Shown here piece by piece: positions 1 through 9,681 of a stretch of 64,000 bases of DNA. Origin of the DNA: Dictyobacter aurantiacus (lineage in GTDB: Bacteria; Chloroflexota; Ktedonobacteria; Ktedonobacterales; Ktedonobacteraceae); contig NZ_BIFQ01000001.1 in assembly GCF_003967515.1 (NCBI RefSeq), positions 4,526,001 through 4,590,000 on the forward strand, read 5' to 3'. Made by a program: the position numbers and the translations under genes. The notes beneath the pieces are model-generated. The model saw only the letters and a program-made list of their open reading frames with translations, was not told where the DNA came from and searched no databases. The stretch's first letter is position 1. Each line of letters opens with the position of its first letter.

Positions 1-7
1 ACTGATT

Positions 8-2176
8 ATGATCTTGAAGCAAGATGCATCTCTATTTGATCATTCGCACGCCAATCCCTGGCACATTCAGGTCGGTTCAGAGATCTGTGACGATGTGCAA
101 TCCGGACTTGATCATGAGTGGCTGGTGACTAATGGCCTGGGTGGTTATGCTTCTGGTTCTCTTGTCGGGGCTACAACGCGTTGTTATCATGGTCTGCTCG
201 TGGCTGCCCTGCAACCGCCCGTCAAGCGCACTGTACTGGTAGCGAAGTTTGACGAGGTCGTGACCCTGCATACTGGTGAAAGAATCGAGCTTGGCGTGAA
301 TGAGTATGCGCAGGGAACGATCGCTCCCGAGGGCTATCGAGCCTTACAGTCAGTTTCATTAGATGGGGATATTGTGTGTTTCTCTTACAAGTTGACTGAA
401 ACCCTGACTCTGGAAAAACGCATCTGGATGGAATATGGGGAGAATACAACCTATGTTCAGTATCTGCTGCATGGCTCCTTTGACGAGGAGGGAGAGAAGA
501 GCGGCGACGAGGAGGAGCCTGCGGTTTTGAAGCTGGAGGTCGTACCGTTCTGTCTTTCGCGCGATTACCATAGCGTGACAACGGGTGCCGAGGATTGGCA
601 TTTCCTGGTTGAAGATCAGGGCCATCGCTGCCGCATTCGCGCCTATGCAGAGGCTCCCGCCTATCATATCATCGCCAATCCATCCGCTACTTTTACGCCC
701 GGTGGTGTCTGGTACTGGCATATCTGGCATCGCCAGGATCAGAAACGGGGCCTGCCCGGCCAGGAAGATGTGTATATGCCGGGCACGTTTCGTTTGTCCC
801 TGGTGCCCGGAATGCATACGACGATGGTGCTGATGGCTGAGACCGAGACCAGCTGCTCCTGGGGTTATGGCGGTCGGCGTCATGAGACGCTGGTGGGCCA
901 GGCTTTGATGCGCCATCGCCGCCGCGTACAGCAACTTCTCGCGGTGGCGGATCATTCTGGCCATCAGTTGCCCGAGCAGGATCCCCTCTTCGCGCGCCTC
1001 GTCCTGGCGGCCGATCAGTTTATCGTGGCCCGTCCCGATTATACGCGCTCATCCAATGCACCTCAGGCGTTGCGCCTGTCGCCCGATCGCAAGACCATTA
1101 TCGCTGGCTATCCCTGGTTCACCGACTGGGGACGCGATAGCATGATCTCTCTGCCGGGTCTGCTGCTGTGTACCGGACGTTACGGTGAGGCACGAGGCCT
1201 GCTCAAAGCGTTTACCTCCTTTATGCATAATGGCTTGATCCCTAATCGCTTCCCCGATGATGGCCAGGAGCCCGCATATAATACCGCCGATGCCACCCTG
1301 TGGATGTTCCGTGCGCTGGACCACTACTTCTCAACGACCGGAGATTGGTCTCTTATCAAGGAACTCTTCCCGAAGTTGTGTGAGGTTATTCAATGGCACG
1401 TCAATGGTACCGATTATGGTATTAAGATGGATGAGACCGATGGTTTGCTCCGGGCTGGCGCTCCCGATCTGCAACTGACCTGGATGGACGCCAAGGTTGG
1501 GGATTGGGTGGTGACGCCGCGCTCTGGCAAGCCGGTCGAGATTAACGCGCTGTGGTACTATGCGCTGACCACAATGGAGTCATGGGCTGTGCGGCTCTCG
1601 ACGGATGCCGCCCAGTATGGGCATCTGCGTGCGCTGGTGCGCCAGCACTTCGCCAGGCGCTTCTGGTATGAGGAGGGTGGCTATCTCTATGATGTTGTTG
1701 ATGTTGAGGGCGTGGCTGGTAGTAATGATCCTGCCCTGCGCCCAAATCAACTGCTGGCCGCCTCGCTGACTCGCGATCTATTATCGGAGCAGCAGGTGAG
1801 CAGGATGCTTCAGCAGGTTACTCAGCATTTGCTAACGCCGGTCGGGCTGCGCTCGTTGAGTCCGGATGATCCCGCTTACCAGGGTCATTTCGCCGGTGAT
1901 CAGCGACAGCGTGATAGCGCGTATCATCAAGGGGCTGTCTGGCAATGGTTGCTGGGACCCTATGTCGACGTGCATCTGCAGGTGCATAACAATCCCGCCG
2001 CGCTTCGCCCGCTGTTACTGCCGTTCGCACAGCAACTCAGATCAACCTGCCTGGGAACTATCAGCGAACTGGCCGAGCCAGAGCCGCCATTTAGCGACGG
2101 GGGCTGTTTCGCGCAGGCGTGGAGCGTGGCTGAAATTTTGCGCTGCTGGCTGCTTGTGCGCGCTTCTGGTTCCTGA
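8..2176 (+). CDS. Glycogen debranching enzyme (amylo-alpha-1,6-glucosidase family)
   Basis: A 722-residue protein of the bacterial/archaeal glycogen debranching type. The N-terminal half (about 1-300) is the beta-sandwich domain that opens with DHEWLVTNGLGGYASGS, typical of this family; the C-terminal half (about 330-715) is the (alpha/alpha)6 amylo-1,6-glucosidase domain, with GYPWFTDWGRDSM, NRFPDDGQEPAYNTADA and TWMDAKVGDW, the segments that hold the acidic catalytic residues. It should hydrolyse alpha-1,6 branch points of glycogen in the cytoplasm. No other glycogen gene is next to it. The ATG at 8 gives a family-like N terminus, but the promoter lies outside the window. Confidence 0.9.
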   Translation: MILKQDASLFDHSHANPWHIQVGSEICDDVQSGLDHEWLVTNGLGGYASGSLVGATTRCYHGLLVAALQPPVKRTVLVAKFDEVVTLHTGERIELGVNEYAQGTIAPEGYRALQSVSLDGDIVCFSYKLTETLTLEKRIWMEYGENTTYVQYLLHGSFDEEGEKSGDEEEPAVLKLEVVPFCLSRDYHSVTTGAEDWHFLVEDQGHRCRIRAYAEAPAYHIIANPSATFTPGGVWYWHIWHRQDQKRGLPGQEDVYMPGTFRLSLVPGMHTTMVLMAETETSCSWGYGGRRHETLVGQALMRHRRRVQQLLAVADHSGHQLPEQDPLFARLVLAADQFIVARPDYTRSSNAPQALRLSPDRKTIIAGYPWFTDWGRDSMISLPGLLLCTGRYGEARGLLKAFTSFMHNGLIPNRFPDDGQEPAYNTADATLWMFRALDHYFSTTGDWSLIKELFPKLCEVIQWHVNGTDYGIKMDETDGLLRAGAPDLQLTWMDAKVGDWVVTPRSGKPVEINALWYYALTTMESWAVRLSTDAAQYGHLRALVRQHFARRFWYEEGGYLYDVVDVEGVAGSNDPALRPNQLLAASLTRDLLSEQQVSRMLQQVTQHLLTPVGLRSLSPDDPAYQGHFAGDQRQRDSAYHQGAVWQWLLGPYVDVHLQVHNNPAALRPLLLPFAQQLRSTCLGTISELAEPEPPFSDGGCFAQAWSVAEILRCWLLVRASGS

Positions 2177-2304
2177 TTTCATCTTGTTCTAATGAAACCA
2201 TTTTAGACTAATGTGCGTTGCATTGATTGCCTGTTTTCTACTGGAGTCGTAGAACAGTAATCAATGCACTGCATTTTTTGATGCATATAGATGAGAGATG
2301 CCTC

Positions 2305-2982
2305 ATGAGAATTCTGGTGGTTGAGGACGACCCACGACTGGGTCCCAGCTTGAAAAAAGGCCTGGAAGGCAATCACTACGCTGTTGACCTGATGGCCAAT
2401 GGTGAGGACGCGCTGCTGGCCGCCCTGGCTACGGCGTACGACCTGGTCGTACTGGATATCCTGTTGCCCGGCCTCAATGGCTTCGAGGTCTGTCGCCGTC
2501 TGCGCGAGAAGAAGCGCACCATGCCCATTCTCCTGTTGACAGCTCTGGGGGAGGTAGATCATCGCGTCAAAGGCCTGGATCTGGGGGCCGATGACTACCT
2601 GGTTAAGCCCTTCGCCTTTAGCGAACTGGAAGCCCGTGTGCGTGCGCTGCTCAGACGTAAGGGCCCCACTAAAACTCCGGTATTGCGCTTCATGGACATC
2701 ACTCTTGACACCCGTACCCACGAGGTCTATCGGGGTGACCGCTTGATTATATTAGGGAGTAAGGAGTATGCTTTACTTGAATTCTTTATGCGTCACCCGC
2801 ATCAGGTTTTAAGCCGTACCATGATAGCTGAACACGTATGGGATAGCGACACCGAGCACCTGTCAAACGTTATTGATGTGTACATACGGTATCTACGCCG
2901 GAAGTTGTGTGAGCAGAATGAGCCAGACGTCATCGTTACAGTCCGTGGCGCGGGTTATCAGCTAAAGGAACCACCGGTATGA
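2305..2982 (+). CDS. OmpR/PhoB-family response regulator
   Basis: A 225-residue regulator. Residues 1-115 are a receiver with acidic pocket E7/D8/D9, phosphoacceptor D51 (VVLDILLPG) and the conserved lysine in LVKPF; residues about 128-222 are a winged-helix DNA-binding domain (trans_reg_C) ending VRGAGYQL. The frame is open upstream from 2227, but ATG 2305 gives the canonical MRILVVEDD start. The stop overlaps the start of the sensor kinase gene as ATGA, so the two are translationally coupled and form a two-component pair of unknown stimulus. Confidence 0.93.
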   Translation: MRILVVEDDPRLGPSLKKGLEGNHYAVDLMANGEDALLAALATAYDLVVLDILLPGLNGFEVCRRLREKKRTMPILLLTALGEVDHRVKGLDLGADDYLVKPFAFSELEARVRALLRRKGPTKTPVLRFMDITLDTRTHEVYRGDRLIILGSKEYALLEFFMRHPHQVLSRTMIAEHVWDSDTEHLSNVIDVYIRYLRRKLCEQNEPDVIVTVRGAGYQLKEPPV

Positions 2983-4484
2983 TCAGGCAATTGCGACATC
3001 TATCACCACCTGGCTTGCGTATGCAATTGACACTCTGGTATACGATTGTCTCTGTGCTCCTCATGCTTGTCTTCTGCCTGGCGTTCTACTCTACCCTCCA
3101 ACAGATCCTTTTCAACAGCTTTGACTCTACCCTTCAACAGCGTGCTCAACATGTAGCCGAGGGGGTGGGTGTAGATAATGGCAAGCTTTACGTAGATGAT
3201 ATGACCCAGGAGATCCCAGAACTGGATGCTCCGGCTGCTTTGATCGATCCATATAACTCTTCTGATGACGCCGACAGCAACTCATCCGGACCTCCTTACT
3301 ACACCCAGTCCTCTCGTCATGATCTTGTTCTGGTGCGTGTTTTAGACCGACGGGGTCATGAGATCTATTCCTCGGGCTCCTCCGGTGATCTGATACTTCC
3401 GGAGGATAGCGTGTCGCAGCCATTGGCGGGAAAACCCTGGCGCGCAACAATGAACGACGTTAATGATCAATCGATCCGTATCTACAGTACGATGCTGGTC
3501 GATGGAGATACCATCATCGGCGTGGTCCAGGTCGGCCAATCGCTGGAGACCCTGAACCGTTCACTGGACCGCATTGTGCTGGTGCTCTTTCTGCTCATGC
3601 TCCTCTCGCTGGCCATGTGTTCGCTGGGTAGCTACTGGCTCTCAGGCCGGGCGTTCCGCTCGATCCAGCGCCTGGCAAGAACGGCCCGTGAAATCAACGT
3701 CAACGATTTAAATCAGCGCGTGCTGGTGCCCGCTGCTAAAGATGAGGTGCGTGATCTATCTATTATTTTCAATCAAATGATCGCGCGTCTGGAACGTGCC
3801 TTTGTCCAGCAGCGCCGCCTGGTAGCCGACGCCTCGCATGAATTGCGTACCCCGGTCGCGGTGATACGTAATATGACCGAAGTGGCCCTTTCACAACTCA
3901 CCAGCGCTGAAGAGTACAAACATGTATTGGCCGAGGTCAATGAAGAGTCTGAACATCTTGGGCATTTAATCAATGACATGTTGATCCTGGCCCGGGCCGA
4001 TGAAGGACAGATCCACCTGGACTGCGAGCCTGTGCGCCTGGATCTGCTGGCACGCGACGTGGTCGACAGTCTTGAAATGCTGGCCCAGGAGCGCCAGATG
4101 ATGCTGTACACCAGGACCTTAATGCCCGCTACCGTCCTGGGCGATGCGGCTCGCCTGATACAGGTTATCATGAGCCTGGTCGATAACGCCCTCAATTACA
4201 GCAATCCAGGCGGTGAAATCTCCATATCCGTAGAAGTGCACGATTCCCACGCCTACCTACATGTAGCAGACACCGGCATCGGCATCGAAGCCAGAGACAT
4301 CGAGCACATCTTCGAACGCTTCTACCGCGCCGATCCCGCCCGCTCCAAATCCGTTAGCGGCACCGGCCTGGGCCTCTCTATCGTAGAATGGGTTGTCCAC
4401 GCCCACAAAGGCGCCATCGAGGTCAGGAGCATTCCCGGTCGTGGTTCCACCTTCACCATCATCCTCCCCTGCGTATGTGTGTAA
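2979..4484 (+). CDS. Two-component sensor histidine kinase (HAMP-HisKA-HATPase)
   Basis: A 501-residue membrane kinase. TM1 is at about 18-40 and TM2 at about 198-222, flanking an extracytoplasmic domain of about 155 residues rich in Ser/Asp; a HAMP linker follows (223-275), then HisKA with H287 in DASHELRTP, then the ATPase domain with N box NALNYSNPGG, DTGIGI and GTGLGLSIV. It overlaps the upstream regulator by 4 nt and should phosphorylate it. A 22-bp perfect hairpin starts 14 nt after the stop. Confidence 0.93.
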   Translation: MIRQLRHLSPPGLRMQLTLWYTIVSVLLMLVFCLAFYSTLQQILFNSFDSTLQQRAQHVAEGVGVDNGKLYVDDMTQEIPELDAPAALIDPYNSSDDADSNSSGPPYYTQSSRHDLVLVRVLDRRGHEIYSSGSSGDLILPEDSVSQPLAGKPWRATMNDVNDQSIRIYSTMLVDGDTIIGVVQVGQSLETLNRSLDRIVLVLFLLMLLSLAMCSLGSYWLSGRAFRSIQRLARTAREINVNDLNQRVLVPAAKDEVRDLSIIFNQMIARLERAFVQQRRLVADASHELRTPVAVIRNMTEVALSQLTSAEEYKHVLAEVNEESEHLGHLINDMLILARADEGQIHLDCEPVRLDLLARDVVDSLEMLAQERQMMLYTRTLMPATVLGDAARLIQVIMSLVDNALNYSNPGGEISISVEVHDSHAYLHVADTGIGIEARDIEHIFERFYRADPARSKSVSGTGLGLSIVEWVVHAHKGAIEVRSIPGRGSTFTIILPCVCV

Positions 4485-4498
4485 GCATAGAGTGGCAA

Positions 4499-4546
4499 AG
4501 TGCGATAACCATTCGGGTGCTACTGCACCCGAATGGTTATCGCACT
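4499..4546. terminator. Long perfect hairpin between convergent genes
   Basis: The arms 4499-4520 and 4525-4546 are 22-bp perfect complements around the loop TACT. It lies after the plus-strand kinase and includes the last codons of the minus-strand STK-PP2C gene, whose stop ends at 4520. It probably works as a bidirectional terminator, although neither side has a long U-tract. Confidence 0.7.
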
Positions 4547-6472
4547 GATATTCCCTTCACCGCCTGCGGTGTTGGCGGCCTCTACCAGCAGGGCGACCAG
4601 CTGTTGGGGGTCTTCCACCATTTCGATAATCTTACGGATACGCTCATCGGAGAGCATATGCCAGAGCCCATCGGTACAGAGCAAGATAACATCATCGGGC
4701 TCGACCTTGCATTGAAGTGTGTCGATATTTATGGTGTAGTTCTGGCCGAGATAGCGATAGTGCTGGTTACGCTTGGGGCTCCTGGCTACCTCATCTGGAG
4801 CCAGCAGGTTAGCGTCTACCAGGCTGGCGGCGATCGTATGGTCCCTGGTGAGGCAGCGTAGGCCCTTCTGGGGAGTGTAGTGGTAGGTCCGGCTATCGCC
4901 CACGCTGGCAACGTAGAGGGTCCGCTTGTACATGAGTGCCAGGGTTAGCGTACTGGCCATGGTGGCGTCGTAGTCTGCGTTGCAATGGTAGATGACCTGG
5001 TTGGCCTGCCTGGCCGCGTCTCGTATCCATTGTTCCAGAATCGCTTCGCTCGGTGGCGTTGATCGATGAGGTGTGTGGTTCCCTGCTTGAGCGCCAGTGA
5101 CCGGTGTATGATAGCTATATTGCGCGGAATAGGTGGTTGGTGTACTCAAGAGAGGCAGGAGAATGTCGGCCAGTGTCTCGGTCGCCAGGCGACTGGCCTC
5201 ATGCCCCTTTGCCTGTGCCCCCCTGGTTCCACGTAGCCCATCGGCGACGGCGAAAAGACCGAAAGGGCGGGGCGGGGGTGGTAGATTGATGCACAGACCC
5301 TGGACAATGAGCAGCGTATCTTCGTTGCTCGGCGCCTGGCGCCCAATATCGCTCAGGTAGCCAACCTGGCAGACCTCGTGCACCAGCGGCGACGTATCGC
5401 TCAAGCTATGACCGCAGTGGCGGCAAAACCGTGAGGTATGTCGATTCTCACGCCCACACTGGCCGCAGGGATTTTCAGGGATGATCATGCGCACAATCAC
5501 GTTATCGTCATTGTTTGTGAGCATGGTCGATGCCATGTTATCCATGGCGATGGTGGGTTCAGACCAGATGCCGGGCTGTGCCAGTACAGCATTGAGCGCG
5601 TCGGCGAACGCTTGCCCGCTGGGGTAGCGTTCTCCAGGATCGGTGGAGATCGCCTTCAGGATGATTGTATCCGCTTCCGGCGGCAACATGGGGTTCAAGC
5701 TGCTGGGACCAGGTAGCGAGGGCGCGTGGTTTTTGATGACGGCCTGAAATGGGAGCAGCCCGGTAAACATCTGGTAGGTTACCACGCCCATGGCGTAAAT
5801 ATCGCTGGCCGGTTCGGCTTTGCCCTGCTCCTGTTCGGGTGCTGTATAGTGTTCGGTTCCCAGCGCCCATCCGCGCTGTGTCAGCGGCTTCTCCTGCTGC
5901 ATCGCCCGGGCGATGCCGAAGTCCGCCACCATTAGCCTCTGATCGTCCTGGTGGATGAGGAGATTCGATGGCTTGATATCACGATGGATGATTTGCTGAG
6001 GATGTTGATGAATGGCGTCGAGCGCCGACGCCAGCTCATTGACGTAGCGGCGTGCCAGGTCTATGGGAAGTGGATTTTCAGATTTCAGGAGCGCCTTCAG
6101 CGTGCCACCGGTGATCAGATCCATCGCGATATAGAGCAGGGGACCATCCTGACCAAAGTTCAGCACCGACACGATATTGGGATGATGGATCTGGTGCGCG
6201 TAGCGCGCTTCGCGCCGAAAACGCTCAATGGCCGTATCAACATCCAGTATATTGGGGGAGAGCGTCAATACTTTCAGAGCAATCTGGAGACTTTCAAAGG
6301 TATCGCTGGCTCGATAGACCGCACCCATCCCACCAAGACCAATCAGCGTCTCAATGCGGTAGCGTCCCGCGACCAGCGCTTCTGGCAGGAGACACTTACA
6401 GTATGGATTACTACATTGCGTTGTTCCTGGTGCGTAAACAGCCTGGCAGCGGGGATTTGGACAAGACGGCAT
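4520..6472 (-). CDS. Ser/Thr protein kinase fused to a PP2C-type phosphatase
   Basis: A 650-residue fusion. Residues 1-30 carry a CxxxxC/CxxxxCxC zinc-ribbon-like start. A Hanks-type kinase follows (about 37-300) with glycine loop LIGLGGMG, K67, HRD at 163-165, DFG at 184-186 and APE at 211-213. A second zinc ribbon (CGQC...CRHC, 336-353) links to a PP2C-like domain (about 369-650) with SNED, VADG (D411), STLTLAL, VGDSR and CTDGLW (D601). The usual Asp-Asn near the PP2C C terminus is Gly640-Asn641, so one metal ligand seems to be missing. No transmembrane segment is visible, so it is probably a soluble regulator; kinase activity is well supported, phosphatase activity less so. Confidence 0.9.
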   Translation of the reverse strand: MPSCPNPRCQAVYAPGTTQCSNPYCKCLLPEALVAGRYRIETLIGLGGMGAVYRASDTFESLQIALKVLTLSPNILDVDTAIERFRREARYAHQIHHPNIVSVLNFGQDGPLLYIAMDLITGGTLKALLKSENPLPIDLARRYVNELASALDAIHQHPQQIIHRDIKPSNLLIHQDDQRLMVADFGIARAMQQEKPLTQRGWALGTEHYTAPEQEQGKAEPASDIYAMGVVTYQMFTGLLPFQAVIKNHAPSLPGPSSLNPMLPPEADTIILKAISTDPGERYPSGQAFADALNAVLAQPGIWSEPTIAMDNMASTMLTNNDDNVIVRMIIPENPCGQCGRENRHTSRFCRHCGHSLSDTSPLVHEVCQVGYLSDIGRQAPSNEDTLLIVQGLCINLPPPPRPFGLFAVADGLRGTRGAQAKGHEASRLATETLADILLPLLSTPTTYSAQYSYHTPVTGAQAGNHTPHRSTPPSEAILEQWIRDAARQANQVIYHCNADYDATMASTLTLALMYKRTLYVASVGDSRTYHYTPQKGLRCLTRDHTIAASLVDANLLAPDEVARSPKRNQHYRYLGQNYTINIDTLQCKVEPDDVILLCTDGLWHMLSDERIRKIIEMVEDPQQLVALLVEAANTAGGEGNISAITIRVQ

Positions 6473-6853
6473 ACTTTTTTCTCTCGGTAATTGCTATCAA
6501 GTAACAGCGGATTCAGGTGCTCGTGCGCTCTTTTCAGTTTAGTTGAATGGCCGGGCTCTGTCAATACAAGCGTGCTATTGACAAGGCTATTTAAAAGTAG
6601 CCTGCAGCGGGGATGCAAGCGAGCATGCCGGGGGCATGATCCAGCGGCTAGCCCCTAAAGCTGGGGCAAGCCCAAGCACCTACGGGGGGTTGGGGGCTGT
6701 GCCCCCAGCGCCTCTCCCCTCCTCCGCCGCCCGAAGGGCGGCAAAAAATAAAGTTGCTGATAGCTAGCAACAGCGCTATAATCTGAATGGTCGTGGAAGA
6801 TTTCATGCCCCAGATAGACACTGATTGACGCACTCAAAGGATAAAAAGATATC
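6473..6853. other. Divergent intergenic region with a dispersed repeat
   Basis: This spacer separates the divergent STK-PP2C and membrane-protein genes. Positions about 6650-6750 hold a copy of the GCCGCCC/GGGCGGC repeat family in reverse orientation to the pair near 63.2 kb. I see no further gene in it. Confidence 0.6.
6650..6752 (-). repeat. GCCGCCC-hairpin dispersed repeat, copy A
   Basis: Read on the minus strand this runs TTTTTTGCCGCCC-TTCG-GGGCGGC, then a GGAGGAGGGGAG tract, then GGGGGC...GCCCCC and AACCCCCC. The same order of blocks occurs twice in tandem at 63230-63426, so it is a real dispersed family. The first block is a 7-bp hairpin flanked by T/A runs. Confidence 0.7.
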
Positions 6854-7831
6854 ATGCTACAAACGTTACCGTTGGTTCTCTTTATAGTCATGGCTGAGGT
6901 TGCAATTGGCGCGGTAAGCGTCCTGGTTTTTCTTGATTGGCGTAACGAGGTCAAGCGTGGTTTCCTGGTCTCGTATGCTCTTATTTATCTCGTGCTGGCT
7001 GGTTTAACCTACTGGCTCCAGCAGAGCTTTGCGACGCCAGCATTGCTTAATACCTACCCTCAACTCGACAAGGCCTGGACAGGCTACCAGTCGCTTCCAT
7101 TGTTGCTTTTCTTCCTGCTACTCATTCCTTATAGTTTTTTTCTCTTGCTAGATAAAACCGCTGGCGTACAGGATAAGGCAACGACTACTAAAGATGGGGA
7201 AGCATTGCCGGAGGCGCCACGGAAAAAGAGCGCGGTCCGAGCTCTGCGCCTTGCCAGCGGTGTCGCGACCGTTATTGCCGGACTTATCACCCTTTTTGTC
7301 ACGGCGATGATCTTTCGCCCCCTGGCCGCCGGGAGTATTGGTGGCTTCTTTACCGTTGCTGGCTTCTTCGCGGCCGCCTTCGCTCTGGGTGGCGTGTTGA
7401 CAGCTATGTGGCTTGGGCACTGGTACCTGGTGACCCCTGCGCTCTCTGAGCGGCCCTTACAGTTTTCGACTACCCTGGTCCTGGTGGCGGTGGCGGCACA
7501 GGTCATCTTCTTCGCCATCGGCGGACCGAGCTCGACCTATGCGAACAAGGCACACACTGGCGCCCCCGCGATAACCGCGCCGGCAACGCCGGTCCCGTCC
7601 AGTCAGGTTAAGCCGGCCAACGCGCCGGTCGTAGCCCCTTTGAGCCCGGATGCGATCAGTTGGATTCGCGTCCTGGTTGGCTACATTATGCCCCTCGTCC
7701 TGGGTGGACTGGCCTGGAAGCTCATTCGCGACCGCTCCTTCCAATCCGCTACTGGCATGCTCTATCTCGTCGTCGTCTGTTCCCTCGCCGGCGAAATCAT
7801 GGCCCGCGGCCTCTTCGTTGGCGGCCTCTAA
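6854..7831 (+). CDS. Multi-pass membrane protein, possibly DmsC-like
   Basis: A 325-residue integral membrane protein with about eight hydrophobic segments and a basic/charged loop around residues 105-128. The N terminus (TLPLVLFIVMAEVAIGA) and the C terminus (AGEIMARGLFVGGL) resemble the ends of DmsC, the quinol-oxidising anchor of DMSO-reductase-type enzymes, but no catalytic or Fe-S subunit is adjacent, so this is only a weak family suggestion. ATG 6854 follows AAAGGA at a usable distance. Transcription probably ends at the 26-bp hairpin that begins at the stop codon. Confidence 0.6.
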   Translation: MLQTLPLVLFIVMAEVAIGAVSVLVFLDWRNEVKRGFLVSYALIYLVLAGLTYWLQQSFATPALLNTYPQLDKAWTGYQSLPLLLFFLLLIPYSFFLLLDKTAGVQDKATTTKDGEALPEAPRKKSAVRALRLASGVATVIAGLITLFVTAMIFRPLAAGSIGGFFTVAGFFAAAFALGGVLTAMWLGHWYLVTPALSERPLQFSTTLVLVAVAAQVIFFAIGGPSSTYANKAHTGAPAITAPATPVPSSQVKPANAPVVAPLSPDAISWIRVLVGYIMPLVLGGLAWKLIRDRSFQSATGMLYLVVVCSLAGEIMARGLFVGGL

Positions 7832-7884
7832 AACGACAAAAAAAGAACGCAGGTGCGGCGCACCTGCGTTCTTTTTTTGTCGTT
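7832..7884. terminator. Bidirectional terminator hairpin
   Basis: The arms 7832-7857 and 7859-7884 are 26-bp perfect complements with a 1-nt spacer. Each arm has an outer A7/T7 run, so a U-tract follows the GC core on both strands. It sits between convergent genes and is a convincing two-way intrinsic terminator. Confidence 0.85.
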
Positions 7885-7900
7885 GTAACCTCAATAATTA

Positions 7901-9496
7901 TTACTTTGCTTTTTCGCGTTCCTGGAGTTCGCGGCGCAAGATCTTGCCGGACGCGGTTTTGGGGATGGCGTCGATGAACTCGACGAGACGCAGCCGTTTA
8001 TAGCCGGCCAGCTTGCCATTGGCGAAGTTCAAGACGTCTTCTTCCGTGAGGGTCGCGCCTGGTTTTTTGACCACGATGCCTTTGATCAGCTCTCCGGCTT
8101 CGTCATCGGGGACGCCGATGACCGCTGTATCCAGGATGGAGGGATGTTCGAGCAGCAGCGCTTCGATCTCAGCTGGTGCGACGCCGAAGCCGTGGTACTT
8201 GATCATCTCTTTTTTGCGGTCCACGATATAGGTATAGCCGTCTTCATCCACGTAGGCGATATCTCCGGTATGCAGCCAGCCGTTTCTCAGGGCCTGCTCC
8301 GTCGCTTCAGGCGCCTTCCAGTAGCCTTGCATGACCTGCGGGCCTTTAATGATGAGTTCTCCCTGCTCACCCTGCGGCAGTTCGCGTGTCCCGGTCTCTA
8401 CATCTACGATTTTGCACTCGGTATTATGTGTGGGTAGACCGACGCTACCCAGTCGTATCAGCGATGTGTCGCGTGGCTGTGAATGGGTCAGCGGAGATGC
8501 TTCCGTCAGGCCGTAGCCCTGTACGACGCGTCCGGGAATCTTCTCCTGTAGCCTGCGGGCCGGATCTGTGGGCATGGGGGCGGCGCCCGAGAAGATACAT
8601 TTGACGCTCTTCATTTTGCCCAGGTCTATCGGGGCGTTGGCCAGTCCCAGAATGATGGGTGGAACGGCGAAATAGTAGGTCACCTGGTACTTCTCACACA
8701 GCTCCAATGATTCGAGCAGGTCGAAACGTTCCATCATGATCTGTGTGCCACCGCAGGCCAGGAAGCTGCCGGTGAGCATGACGCCATAAATATGATAGAA
8801 GGGGAGGAAGAGCAGTGCCGCGTCCGTCAGGTTGATGCCCTGAGCGTTTGTAAATTGCAGATTATTGCTCACCAGGTTGCGGTGGGTCAGCATGGTCCCT
8901 TTGGGTAGACCCGTGGTGCCGGATGAGTAGGGGAGGGCCAGCAGGTCGTCACCGTCGATATCAACATGCGGTGGAGCTTTGGGCGATGATTGGCGCAGAA
9001 GCTGACCGAAGGCGATGGCGTTGGGCAGCGTTTCCGGCGGCCGTGCCCCGGTCACAATAATATGCTTTAGATTAGGAAATTCTTTCTGGTTCAGGGCCAG
9101 GGTTAACGTCGGCACCAGTTCCTTCTGTATCAGGATCGCCTTCGCTTCGGAGTTCTCCAGCTGATAGCTGATCTCGCGTTCTTTATAAGAAGGATTCATC
9201 GGGCTTACGACCACGCCAATTGAAGCGGCCGCTATAAAGGTGACGATATATTCTGGCCGATTGGTGGTAAACAGACAGACATGGTCGCCTTTTCGCAGCC
9301 CTAGTTCGTACAAACCATTAGCGATACTATTTACCATGGAGACGGTTTCACGATAGGTAAAGCTCAGGTTGTGATATACGATGGCCAGGCGATCAGGATT
9401 GCTCTCGGCGGCTTTGCGCAGGAGATGATCATAAGGGATGTCTGGGATATCCAGTGGGGGACGGAAAAGTTCGGGTGCAAACAATTTATTTGCCAT
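7901..9496 (-). CDS. Acyl-CoA synthetase (AMP-forming, 4-coumarate/long-chain fatty acid type)
   Basis: A 531-residue ANL-superfamily ligase that activates a carboxylic acid with ATP and joins it to CoA. It has the AMP-binding loop SSGTTGLPKG (191-200), the motif GYGLTEASP, the hinge region GWLHTGDIAYVDEDGY...DRKKEMIKYHG and the C-terminal catalytic lysine in PKTASGKILRREL. Overall layout fits 4-coumarate-CoA-ligase-like enzymes; a fatty acid is the likely substrate but the sequence does not fix it. It is monocistronic. Confidence 0.88.
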   Translation of the reverse strand: MANKLFAPELFRPPLDIPDIPYDHLLRKAAESNPDRLAIVYHNLSFTYRETVSMVNSIANGLYELGLRKGDHVCLFTTNRPEYIVTFIAAASIGVVVSPMNPSYKEREISYQLENSEAKAILIQKELVPTLTLALNQKEFPNLKHIIVTGARPPETLPNAIAFGQLLRQSSPKAPPHVDIDGDDLLALPYSSGTTGLPKGTMLTHRNLVSNNLQFTNAQGINLTDAALLFLPFYHIYGVMLTGSFLACGGTQIMMERFDLLESLELCEKYQVTYYFAVPPIILGLANAPIDLGKMKSVKCIFSGAAPMPTDPARRLQEKIPGRVVQGYGLTEASPLTHSQPRDTSLIRLGSVGLPTHNTECKIVDVETGTRELPQGEQGELIIKGPQVMQGYWKAPEATEQALRNGWLHTGDIAYVDEDGYTYIVDRKKEMIKYHGFGVAPAEIEALLLEHPSILDTAVIGVPDDEAGELIKGIVVKKPGATLTEEDVLNFANGKLAGYKRLRLVEFIDAIPKTASGKILRRELQEREKAK

Positions 9497-9681
9497 ACCG
9501 GGCGTCCTTTCTGTATAAACTCGACTATGAGCAGCAGAAAAAATCTACAGGACTGTTGGTTTGCTTGCGTAGAGCGATTGGCTTGCATATGCCAGTTTGC
9601 TTGTATATTGTAGCATACCTTCGTTTCTCGGGAAGGTCAAGCTTTGGCCGGGATAGAGGGTAAGATCTGGAGGAGAGCGCT

